The position numbers and the translations under genes were made by a program. The notes below the pieces were generated by a model. That model was not told where the DNA came from and did no database searches. It saw only the letters and a list, made by a program, of their open reading frames with translations. 64,000 nucleotides of DNA from Nocardia sp. alder85J (GTDB lineage Bacteria; Actinomycetota; Actinomycetes; Mycobacteriales; Mycobacteriaceae). The first letter of the stretch is position 1. Each line of letters opens with the position of its first letter. The DNA lies in contig NZ_JAIUCZ020000009.1 in the NCBI RefSeq assembly GCF_020176955.2, positions 186,001 to 250,000 of the forward strand. Direction: 5' to 3'. This document shows positions 42,289 to 49,304 of this stretch, in pieces.

Positions 42289-43910
42289 GGCAGCTCCGAT
42301 TCGGTGGTGGCGGTGGCGGGTTCCCGCGTGAGGGCGGTGAGTGCGGCAGGCGGAATCCCGGCGACCAGATCGGTGCCGCGGGAGACCGTGCGGTTGACCG
42401 CTTGGGCCGGGCGGACCGTGCTGAGCAGCCGCGAGGCGCCCGGCGGCGCGGTGACGAGGTCGGGATGACTGATACGGCCGGTGAACGGCCCTTGCCAGGT
42501 GGTCCAGAGGGTGAAGTCGGGGCTGAGCGCGCAGACGGTGGCGGTGAGCCCGCCCGCCGCGTCGAGTCCGGCGGCGACGATGTTGAGCCGGTTCTCGGCG
42601 GCCCGCTCGGGCAGGCCGAGCCGGATCTCCCAGGGTTCGGCCGGGGTGTGCGGGACGGCGATCACATCGGCGTCCTGGGTCACGGCCAGCCGGAACGACT
42701 CCGGGAACAGCGCATCGTCGCCGACCACGAGTGCCAGTCGGCCCCAAGGTAATTCGAACAATTCCAGGCCGGTGCCCGGGGCGGGGTACCGGCCGGTGCG
42801 GTGCAGGCGGGGCTGGCGGCCGACGATGCCGTCCGCGCCGATCAGCAGCCCGGTGCCCGTTGCGTCGGTGGTCACCACGTGAGCCGGTGAATCGCCGAGT
42901 GCGGCAATGATATCCGGCACTTCGAGAGCCGTTTCCGGCTCCGCCGTCACGATCAGCAGCGCACCCTCGGCGGCCGCGGCCGCGATCTGCGCCGGATCGG
43001 GCAGCACCGCCGCGACGGTCAGCGTGTCCGCGCCGGCCGGGGCCGCGCGCACGCCCGACGCGCGCAGCAGCGGGGTGTACAGCCGCGGGCGGCGGGCGGC
43101 CAGCACGTCGGTGCCGTCGGGCCGGCGCTTGTCGTCGGCGAGTTCGACGTCGATGTCCGCGACCGCGAGCGCCTCGCCGGTCGCGGGGGCGCGGGCCACC
43201 GTGGTGCCGTCGGGGGCGACGATCTGGCTCTCCCCGGCGCCGTACAGCCGGTCGGCCGGGACGCCGAGCCGGACCGAGAGTTCGGGCAGCAGGTCCACCG
43301 GCAGCAGCGGGCCGATCTTGTTGGCGGCCACCACCCACACCTTGTTCTCCGCGGCGCGGACCGGGATGTGCAGACCGGCCTCGTCGGTGGCGAAGGAGTT
43401 GAGGCTGTTCAACAGGATCTGCGCGCCGCGCACCGCGAGCGAACGGGCCACCTCGGGGATCACCCCCTCCATACACGCGTACAGGCCGAGGCGGCCCAGC
43501 GGTGTGTCGATGATCTCCGAATCGGAATCCCCGCGCAGGAGATGATTGTTCTCCGCACCCATCAGGATCTGCTTGTGCGACTGCCCGAGCAGCTCGCCGT
43601 CCGGTCCGAACAGCAGGCTCGCGCCGGTCGTGGCGCCGTCGTCGTGGGCCAGCGTCACGCCGATCTTCACATACATGTGGTGCCGGGTGGCCCGTTCGGC
43701 CACCGCGGTGAGGAACGGATCACCGAACCGGCACGCCATTCGGTGCGCGTGGGACCGATCCGTGTACCACGATAGGTGGTTACAGAACTCGGGTAGCACC
43801 ACCAACTCGGCTCCGGCGGTCGCCGCGGCATCGATCTGGCGCAGGCAGGCGTCGAGGTTGGCCGCGACGTCGGTGCCTGCGGCGAGTTGGGCGGCGGCGA
43901 CTCGCGTCAT
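42285..43910 (-). CDS. Two-domain carbon-nitrogen hydrolase (active plus degenerate nitrilase domain)
   Basis: From the ATG at 43910 this is 541 residues, about twice the nitrilase length. Domain 1 (about 1-270) has a complete catalytic set: Glu41 in VVLPEFCNHLSW, Lys113 in GQSHKQIL and Cys146 in GLYACMEGV. Domain 2 (about 320-510) has the same alpha-beta-beta-alpha order, ending with RLGLPERAAENRLNIVAAG, but the cysteine site reads VVGDDALFPE and no Lys is at the second site, so it is a pseudo-enzyme half. It would hydrolyse an amide or carbamoyl bond. It is the first gene of an eight-gene operon behind a GTTTC-N7-GAAAC operator. Confidence 0.88.
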   Translation of the reverse strand: MTRVAAAQLAAGTDVAANLDACLRQIDAAATAGAELVVLPEFCNHLSWYTDRSHAHRMACRFGDPFLTAVAERATRHHMYVKIGVTLAHDDGATTGASLLFGPDGELLGQSHKQILMGAENNHLLRGDSDSEIIDTPLGRLGLYACMEGVIPEVARSLAVRGAQILLNSLNSFATDEAGLHIPVRAAENKVWVVAANKIGPLLPVDLLPELSVRLGVPADRLYGAGESQIVAPDGTTVARAPATGEALAVADIDVELADDKRRPDGTDVLAARRPRLYTPLLRASGVRAAPAGADTLTVAAVLPDPAQIAAAAAEGALLIVTAEPETALEVPDIIAALGDSPAHVVTTDATGTGLLIGADGIVGRQPRLHRTGRYPAPGTGLELFELPWGRLALVVGDDALFPESFRLAVTQDADVIAVPHTPAEPWEIRLGLPERAAENRLNIVAAGLDAAGGLTATVCALSPDFTLWTTWQGPFTGRISHPDLVTAPPGASRLLSTVRPAQAVNRTVSRGTDLVAGIPPAALTALTREPATATTESELP

Positions 43911-43935
43911 GAACGCGCACCTCCTGGGTGAGAGC

Positions 43936-43952
43936 GTTTCGGAGGTCGAAAC
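43936..43952. promoter_or_regulatory. GTTTC-N7-GAAAC operator before the eight-gene operon
   Basis: AGCGTTTCG-N5-CGAAACGCT is a perfect inverted repeat with 9-bp arms (43933-43955), 26 bp before the nitrilase start. Its flank GAAACGCTGT recurs exactly at 55019. It faces a second copy at 44129 in the divergent promoter region. Confidence 0.78.
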
Positions 43953-44128
43953 GCTGTTTCCAATAAGTGCGATTCTGTACCGATGTCGCGGATCTGTCCA
44001 GCGGGCGGGTAAATCTCCGACCCGGCGTCCGTCCGGGGTGAAAAATGCCTGTTTCCAGGCTGTTACGTGCGCATTCGCGCTTGACACTCATCCGTGGTCC
44101 GGGTTCAATATGGCAACTGCGAAACCGT

Positions 44129-44145
44129 GTTTCGGTCTGAGAAAC
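44129..44145. promoter_or_regulatory. GTTTC-N7-GAAAC operator before the membrane/NCS operon
   Basis: CGTGTTTC-N7-GAAACACG has perfect 8-bp arms (44126-44148) and lies 19 bp before the start of the membrane protein gene, overlapping its leader. With the site at 43936, it brackets the 254-bp divergent promoter region. Confidence 0.75.
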
Positions 44146-44164
44146 ACGGGGCTGGAGGTGAGAG

Positions 44165-45529
44165 ATGACGACACCGAGCGCATCCGCCGGAACAGGAGCC
44201 ACCCCGTCCACCCCGCCGCCGTTCACCGCCGAATCCCCTGGTAGCCGTGGTGGCGCCTGGTTGCCGCTGCTCGCCGCCGCGGCGGCCGGCCCCGCGGCGG
44301 GCGTCGGGATCGTGCTGCTGAGCAAGGCCCTCGCGGGCCGGGCGGGACTCCCCGGTGCGGTGGTGGGCTACATCGCCGCGACCGCGGTGGTGCTCGGCGG
44401 TGTGGCGATCGTGGTGGCCCGGCGCTGGTTACCGCCGCGCACCGGCCGTGGTATCGGCGTACTAGCGCTGCTCGCAGGCGTGGGAATCGTGGCCGCCGGC
44501 GCGATCGCGGTGGTCCCGGCGCTGCTCACCGGGGTACTGCTCGCGGGCGCCCTCGGCGGCCCGCTGATCCAGGCCGCGCGAGTGGTGAACAGGCCCAGAG
44601 CTTTCCGGATCGCCATGACGGTCGGTGTGCTGGTGGGGACCGCTCTGGCCGCGGCCGGCACCCGCTACCCGGGGGTGGCGCTGCTGGCCACCGGTACGGT
44701 GGCACTGCTCGCGGGACTGGGCCTGGCACTACGCGATCCGGCCCCGAGTGCGCCACCGGATTCCGTGTCCACTCCCGGCTCCGGCGCGACCGCCGAGCCC
44801 GGTGTGCTGTCGCCTTCCTCGGGCGATTCGGTGCCTGTCGACGCTGTGGCGCCACCGGATTCCGGTGTTGCCGAACCGGCGGCTGCCACCCCGGCGGCAT
44901 CCGTCGCGGTGGGGGCAGCGGTCCCGGAGGCGGAACCTGGATGGGCCCGGATCGTCCGGGCCGCGGCCGGATTCGCGGTCGGTGCGACGGTGTTGCCGGC
45001 ACTGCATCTGCTGCTGTTCCGGTGGACCGTGCTGGATGCCGATCAGCCGCGCTACCTGGCTGTCGCCTTGATTCCCGCGGTGCTGGTCGCGTCGGCGGCC
45101 GGTGGCACGCGCCGAGTGGCCGCGGCGCCGCTGCTGGTGCTGGCCGCCGGGGGACCGGTACTGGTCGCCACCGCGCCGGGCGCGTGGCAGGCCACCGTCG
45201 GCATTGCGCTGACCGTGACCGCCGCCGTGCGAGCCTGGGCGGTCACCTCGGCGGACCGACTCGATGAACGATCGAACCATCTTCTCCCGCTGTTGATTCC
45301 GGCCATCAGTGCCGGAGTCGGTCTTGCCGCTGTGGCCGGGCTGCGGCAGGTGTGGGGTGACGGGGCGGCGCTGACGCTGGCCGCGATGCCCGTGCTGGCC
45401 GCCGCCGCGTTCGTCACCCGGCCGGGCGCGGTCTCCCGGGCGGAAACCGCTGCGCCGGTCACCCACACCGGTGACGCGACCCGGCCGGGGACCGTCCCCA
45501 CCGAACTCTCCCTCGAAGGAGGCGCGTGA
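44165..45529 (+). CDS. Polytopic membrane protein, possible transporter
   Basis: A 454-residue membrane protein with two hydrophobic halves, each of about five to six segments, joined by a Pro/Ser/Ala-rich loop at about residues 195-255. This layout recalls major-facilitator proteins, yet I see no MFS signature motif. GGAGGTGAG precedes the ATG. The stop overlaps the start of the following neocarzinostatin-like gene. Because it is divergent from the Rieske/reductase operon and carries the same operator, uptake or export of the pathway's substrate is a reasonable inference. Confidence 0.78.
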   Translation: MTTPSASAGTGATPSTPPPFTAESPGSRGGAWLPLLAAAAAGPAAGVGIVLLSKALAGRAGLPGAVVGYIAATAVVLGGVAIVVARRWLPPRTGRGIGVLALLAGVGIVAAGAIAVVPALLTGVLLAGALGGPLIQAARVVNRPRAFRIAMTVGVLVGTALAAAGTRYPGVALLATGTVALLAGLGLALRDPAPSAPPDSVSTPGSGATAEPGVLSPSSGDSVPVDAVAPPDSGVAEPAAATPAASVAVGAAVPEAEPGWARIVRAAAGFAVGATVLPALHLLLFRWTVLDADQPRYLAVALIPAVLVASAAGGTRRVAAAPLLVLAAGGPVLVATAPGAWQATVGIALTVTAAVRAWAVTSADRLDERSNHLLPLLIPAISAGVGLAAVAGLRQVWGDGAALTLAAMPVLAAAAFVTRPGAVSRAETAAPVTHTGDATRPGTVPTELSLEGGA

Positions 45530-46137
45530 TGATTCGCGTAATCCGCCGCGGCGCTGTCGCATTCGCCGCCGTCGCACTTGCCGCTGCCACTGCGATCGCC
45601 GCCGCACCCGCGGGAGCGGAGCCGCCCGCACCGGCGGTGCTGCACGTCAGCGCCACCACCGGGCTCGCGGACGGGCAGCGGGTCACGGTGAGCGGCAGCG
45701 GTTTCCAGCCCGGTCTGGCGGCGGTGGCCGTCGGGCTGTGCCGGCAGGGCTACACCAACGGGCTCAACGACTGTGATCTCAACGGGGGCGCGGGATTCGT
45801 GAACATCGCCGCCGACGGTACCTTCAAAACCCTCACGCTGACGCTGCATCCGCAGTTCAAGGCGATCGACTGCCTGAAACAGCAGTGCGAGGTCGCCGCC
45901 GCGCCGCTGCCGGGGACCGAACCTGCCGCGGTGATCACCGCCAACACCGCCATCACGCTGATGGCCTTCACCGGCGCCACTTTCGCGCCGCCCACCACTT
46001 CGGCCGCCACCGCCGCCGGCACCACCGCGTCCGCCGCCCCCGAGACCCGGGGTCCATCGGTGGCGCTGTGGTCGGTGACAGCGGGCCTGCTCGCCGTCGT
46101 CGCCGGAGCCGCCTTCGCCGATCGGCGTCGGCTGTAG
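45529..46137 (+). CDS. Exported neocarzinostatin-fold protein with C-terminal membrane anchor
   Basis: This 202-residue protein has a signal peptide (residues 1-30, cleavage near AGAEP) and a domain that follows the neocarzinostatin/macromomycin apoprotein pattern: SATTGLADGQRVTVSGSGF, then AVGLC, a second cysteine in NDCDLNG, ADGTFKTLTL, and IDCLKQQC, whose five-residue cysteine spacing equals that of the second disulfide of neocarzinostatin. A Thr/Ala-rich stalk and a final hydrophobic segment with FADRRRL anchor it. Known members hold a hydrophobic chromophore in a cleft. Here, ligand capture at the cell surface is inferred. It is coupled to the upstream membrane protein. Confidence 0.85.
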   Translation: MIRVIRRGAVAFAAVALAAATAIAAAPAGAEPPAPAVLHVSATTGLADGQRVTVSGSGFQPGLAAVAVGLCRQGYTNGLNDCDLNGGAGFVNIAADGTFKTLTLTLHPQFKAIDCLKQQCEVAAAPLPGTEPAAVITANTAITLMAFTGATFAPPTTSAATAAGTTASAAPETRGPSVALWSVTAGLLAVVAGAAFADRRRL

Positions 46138-46182
46138 TTCCCATCGCAACGTCGCATGTAGTGAAATCCCAAGGAGGAAAAC

Positions 46183-46590
46183 ATGTCTCGAATCGGAACT
46201 CGGATCGGCCCGCTGCTGGCGGCCGCCGCGGCGTTCGCTCTGCTGGGCAGCGCCACCGCGCAGGCGGCCTCGGTGCAGGCGAGCCAGACCGGCGGGGTCT
46301 CCGTCGGGCAGAGCGTCAGTGTCGCGGTCAGCGGCCTGGCGCCCAACCTGTCCCAGGTGGCCGTCGGGCAGTGCACCGCCTCGATCTCCGGCCCGAACGA
46401 CTGCAACCTGGGCGGTTCGCTGCTCGGTAACGCCGACGGCTCGGGTTATCTGCGGGCCGGCAGCATCACCCTGGTCGGCTCGGTCGGCGGCGTGGACTGC
46501 ACCGCGTCCGCCGGCGCCTGCACCATCGCCGTCACCAGCCTGACCGATCCCTACAACATCCTGGCCGCGGTTCCGCTCAGCTTCGGCTGA
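46183..46590 (+). CDS. Secreted neocarzinostatin-fold protein
   Basis: A 135-residue protein: signal peptide (residues 1-29, ending ATAQA-A) and one neocarzinostatin-like domain with SQTGGVSVGQSVSVAVSGL, AVGQCTAS, NDCNLGGS and VDCTASAGACTIAV. The first pair of cysteines is ten residues apart, as in neocarzinostatin. Unlike the preceding protein it lacks an anchor, so it should be released. AAGGAGGAAAAC provides a very strong ribosome site, which suggests high expression. A terminator hairpin follows. Likely a free ligand-binding companion of the anchored protein. Confidence 0.85.
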   Translation: MSRIGTRIGPLLAAAAAFALLGSATAQAASVQASQTGGVSVGQSVSVAVSGLAPNLSQVAVGQCTASISGPNDCNLGGSLLGNADGSGYLRAGSITLVGSVGGVDCTASAGACTIAVTSLTDPYNILAAVPLSFG

Positions 46591-46613
46591 TCCGTAGTCG
46601 CGGATCTCGTGAC

Positions 46614-46683
46614 GCGGCCACCGACTCGTGCGGTGGCCGCCCCGACTTCGGCCGTATCACCGCGGCCGAAGCGATACGGCCGA
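46614..46683 (+). terminator. Two consecutive hairpins after the NCS operon
   Basis: GCGGCCACCG / CGGTGGCCGC (46614-46640, 7-nt loop) is a perfect 10-bp stem 23 bp after the stop. TCGGCCGTATC / GATACGGCCGA (46648-46683) is a second perfect stem with a 14-nt loop, facing the convergent TetR gene. Confidence 0.75.
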
Positions 46684-46699
46684 GGTGATCACGGCCGGA

Positions 46700-47359
46700 T
46701 CAGTCCGCGACCCGCAGCAGCGGTACCAGGAAGCGGCGGGCCAGATCCGCCAGACTCGCGTCGTCGTCGAGATCGATCACCTCGCTGGGGATGGTCAGGA
46801 ACGACGCGCACAGCCGGACCATGAGCTCGGCGACCACCTGGGTGTCCACGCCGGCGTCGATCTGCCCCGCGCGTTGCTCGCGGCGCAGCCGCCCGGCCAC
46901 GAACTGCCGCACCGCGGCCACGGTCCGGCCCTGATCGCCGATCAGGGAGATGACCAGCCGGTCCGGTTCGGCCGCGAGCAGTCCGCCGATGAGCGGATTG
47001 CCCCGGATCGCTCGCAGCGAGCTGACGAAACCCACGACCACCCGGTCGGACACGGTGTGGGCATCGCGGATGTCCACCAGGAACTGATCGAAATAGCGCC
47101 GGAATTCGCGCAGGATAACCTGTTCCACCAGGGCGTCCTTGGTGGTGAAACGCCGATAGACGGTAATCCGGGACAGATTCGCCCGGCGCGCGACGTCCTC
47201 CATCGTGGATCGTTGGACACCCATCCGGCAGAACTGTTCGTAGGCCGCGTCCAGCAGCCTGGACCGGATGCCGTCGGTCTCGTCGACCTGCCCCACCGCG
47301 TCACTGTAGGCGCGCGCCAGCAACGACCCCGCATCCGAATCCGTCACCGCGTCCGCCAT
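46700..47359 (-). CDS. TetR-family regulator, candidate regulator of lcp
   Basis: This 219-residue protein starts at the ATG at 47359 behind GGAGGAGAG. The helix-turn-helix is TMEDVARRANLSRITVYRRFTTKDALVEQVI. It is divergent from the latex clearing protein gene, 515 bp away. TetR-type regulators next to lcp (LcpR) are known from Gordonia and Streptomyces-type rubber degraders, so this is its likely job. The ligand is unknown. Confidence 0.9.
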   Translation of the reverse strand: MADAVTDSDAGSLLARAYSDAVGQVDETDGIRSRLLDAAYEQFCRMGVQRSTMEDVARRANLSRITVYRRFTTKDALVEQVILREFRRYFDQFLVDIRDAHTVSDRVVVGFVSSLRAIRGNPLIGGLLAAEPDRLVISLIGDQGRTVAAVRQFVAGRLRREQRAGQIDAGVDTQVVAELMVRLCASFLTIPSEVIDLDDDASLADLARRFLVPLLRVAD

Positions 47360-47549
47360 GCTCTCCTCCTGCCGTCGAATTCCTGCTTCCACCAAGGTGA
47401 CACGGCAACACTTGTGACGACCACCAGGACCCGGCCCGGATGCCGCCGATCCACCGGCCGTTTGCCGGCCGTGGAGCCGATGCGGCGCCGGGAGATCCGC
47501 GGCCGCCGCGCGGGTGATCCGGCGCCGGCCGCGGGTTCGATACCCGAAC

Positions 47550-47651
47550 CTACGCGGAAATCCCCGCGGCCGACGATATCGGCGCCGCGGCCGCGGCGGA
47601 CCCCAGGTCCAACTGGTTGAGCAGATTCTGGACGAGGTTCCAGACGTTCAT
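47550..47651 (-). CDS. Possible 33-residue peptide upstream of lcp
   Basis: An ATG at 47651 behind AAGGAGCGACCG begins a 33-residue reading frame: a hydrophobic/amphipathic first half (MNVWNLVQNLLNQLDLG) and an Ala/Ser-rich tail. The ribosome site is good and the rest of this 515-bp gap has no other gene. It may be a small membrane-associated peptide; without comparative data it stays a candidate. Confidence 0.42.
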   Translation of the reverse strand: MNVWNLVQNLLNQLDLGSAAAAAPISSAAGISA

Positions 47652-47793
47652 CGGTCGCTCCTTACTCGTACTTTTCCGGCCATCCGTGCCGGCCGGTCCG
47701 GGGCGGCATTTGCCGGGCCGACGCTGCCGCCGTGCCCGCTCGCGCCGCCGACCGGCCCGGTTCCGGGAATCCCGCCGACATCTTGTGATGGCA

Positions 47794-47848
47794 ACCACAG
47801 TGTGGTGTCATCATGATACTCAGAAGCAGAGAATGTATCTCTGTATCT
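47794..47848. promoter_or_regulatory. lcp promoter region: palindrome and direct repeat
   Basis: ACCACA-G-TGTGGT (47794-47806) is a perfect 13-bp palindrome, and TGTATCT occurs twice (47834-47840 and 47842-47848) in the leader, 27 bp before the lcp start. GATACT at 47815-47820 could be the -10 box. The palindrome is a candidate site for the divergent TetR regulator. Confidence 0.45.
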
Positions 47849-47874
47849 GTGACTCGAAGAAGAGGGACAGTGGC

Positions 47875-49098
47875 ATGGACGCATACCGACTCAGCAGACG
47901 TGACGCATTCCGGGCCGGCGGCGGCCTCCTGGGAGCTGTCGGTGCACTCGCGGTGATGGCGAAAACCGCACGGGCCGAACCCTGGTCGTGGTCACCGCAG
48001 GGTTCGGTGGTCGGCAGCGGCAACGGGGCCGATCCGCTGACCTTGTTCGATCCCGAGGCGGACGCGGTGATCGCCGATGTGATGGACCACGCCGACGTGC
48101 CCGCCGTCAATCGGCTGCTGGGGACCTGGACCCGCAACGGGCAGCCGATTCCGGACGGTTTGCCGAACAATCTGCGGGACTTCATGGAATCGGCCCGGCA
48201 ACTGCCGTCGTGGGCCGATCAGGGCAAATTGGCCGCGTCATTCGATTTCACCCAGAAGCGCGGCACCTATCTCGGCGTGCTGTACGCGTTCGCCAGCGGC
48301 ATGATGTCCACGGTGATCCCGCACGAGGCGCTCGCGGTGTACTACTCGCGCGGCGGATCGCATCTGAAGGACCGCATCGCCAAGACCGCGAAGCTCGGCT
48401 ACGACATCGGCACCGTCAATGCCTATGCGCCCGACGGTGAAATGATCGTCACCTGCGTCAAGACCAGGATGATCCACGCGGCGGTGCGGCATCTGCTGCC
48501 GCAGTCGCCGCATTGGCCCGCCGACACCACACCGATCAGCCAGAACGATCTGATGGTCACCTGGCACAGCCTGGCCACCACCATCATGCGGACCTTCGAC
48601 GCGTGGCACGTGGTGATTCCGCCGGCCGAATCCGATGGTTATCTGCACAGCTGGCAATTGGCGGGCCACCTGATCGGCATCCGGGACGAGTACATTCCCG
48701 CGTCGTGGGACCAGGCGAATTCCCAGGCGACGCAGGTGCTGGATCCGATCCTGGCGCCGACCGCGGAGGGGGTCGACCTCGCGCACAAACTGCTGGATCT
48801 GGGATTCGATCTCGATCTGTCGCTGCTCAGCGCACCCATTCTGGGCGCGTTCACCCGGTTCATCCTCGGGGATCGGGTCGCCGACTGGCTCCAGATTCCG
48901 CGGGAGCCGGTCTGGAGCCCGCTGTTGCAGGTCGCCTGGGGACCGTTCGTGGCGGTGAAGGAGGGCGTCCAGGGGGCGATTCCGCCGAGTGCGGACGCCG
49001 CCTGGATGTTCGACGAATTCCTGCGGCAATTCGTGTTGTGGTACGTGTCCGAACTGCACATGCCGATCAGTATCGAGATCCCGCTGACCAATCGGTGA
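47875..49098 (+). CDS. lcp: Latex clearing protein (rubber oxygenase, heme b)
   Basis: This 407-residue protein has the length of Lcp of Streptomyces sp. K30. A twin-arginine signal (SRRDAF plus a hydrophobic stretch, residues 7-34) exports it. The DUF2236/MpaB-type domain shows the Lcp active-site residues in register with an offset of three: Arg167, Lys170 and Thr171 (KDRIAKTAKLG) and the heme ligand His201 (RMIHAAVRHLL). Lcp cleaves cis-1,4-polyisoprene oxidatively to oligo-isoprenoid aldehydes outside the cell. A divergent TetR gene and a strong terminator make it a single-gene unit. Related DUF2236 oxygenases act on other substrates, but the conserved residues favour Lcp. Confidence 0.9.
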   Translation: MDAYRLSRRDAFRAGGGLLGAVGALAVMAKTARAEPWSWSPQGSVVGSGNGADPLTLFDPEADAVIADVMDHADVPAVNRLLGTWTRNGQPIPDGLPNNLRDFMESARQLPSWADQGKLAASFDFTQKRGTYLGVLYAFASGMMSTVIPHEALAVYYSRGGSHLKDRIAKTAKLGYDIGTVNAYAPDGEMIVTCVKTRMIHAAVRHLLPQSPHWPADTTPISQNDLMVTWHSLATTIMRTFDAWHVVIPPAESDGYLHSWQLAGHLIGIRDEYIPASWDQANSQATQVLDPILAPTAEGVDLAHKLLDLGFDLDLSLLSAPILGAFTRFILGDRVADWLQIPREPVWSPLLQVAWGPFVAVKEGVQGAIPPSADAAWMFDEFLRQFVLWYVSELHMPISIEIPLTNR

Positions 49099-49160
49099 GC
49101 GCGGATGGGTGAGATGGGTGGCAGCGCCGCCGCCCACCTCACCCGCACCGGAACGGATAC

Positions 49161-49200
49161 GGCGGCTGTCCCGGACCCCGCGCGGTCCGGGACAGCCGCC
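49161..49200. terminator. Strong bidirectional terminator
   Basis: Perfect 17-bp stem (49161-49177 with 49184-49200) and a 6-nt loop between the convergent lcp and aldehyde dehydrogenase genes. A weaker stem-loop (GGTGAGATGGG paired with CCCACCTCACC) lies just before it. Confidence 0.88.
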
Positions 49201-49304
49201 GCCGGCCGGTGGCTCACCGCCGCCGCGACTCCGGTGGCTCAGCGCCGTGATGCCGATGGCTCGCCGGAATTCGGCAGGCTCGCCGCTGCGCAACCGGGGT
49301 AGCG

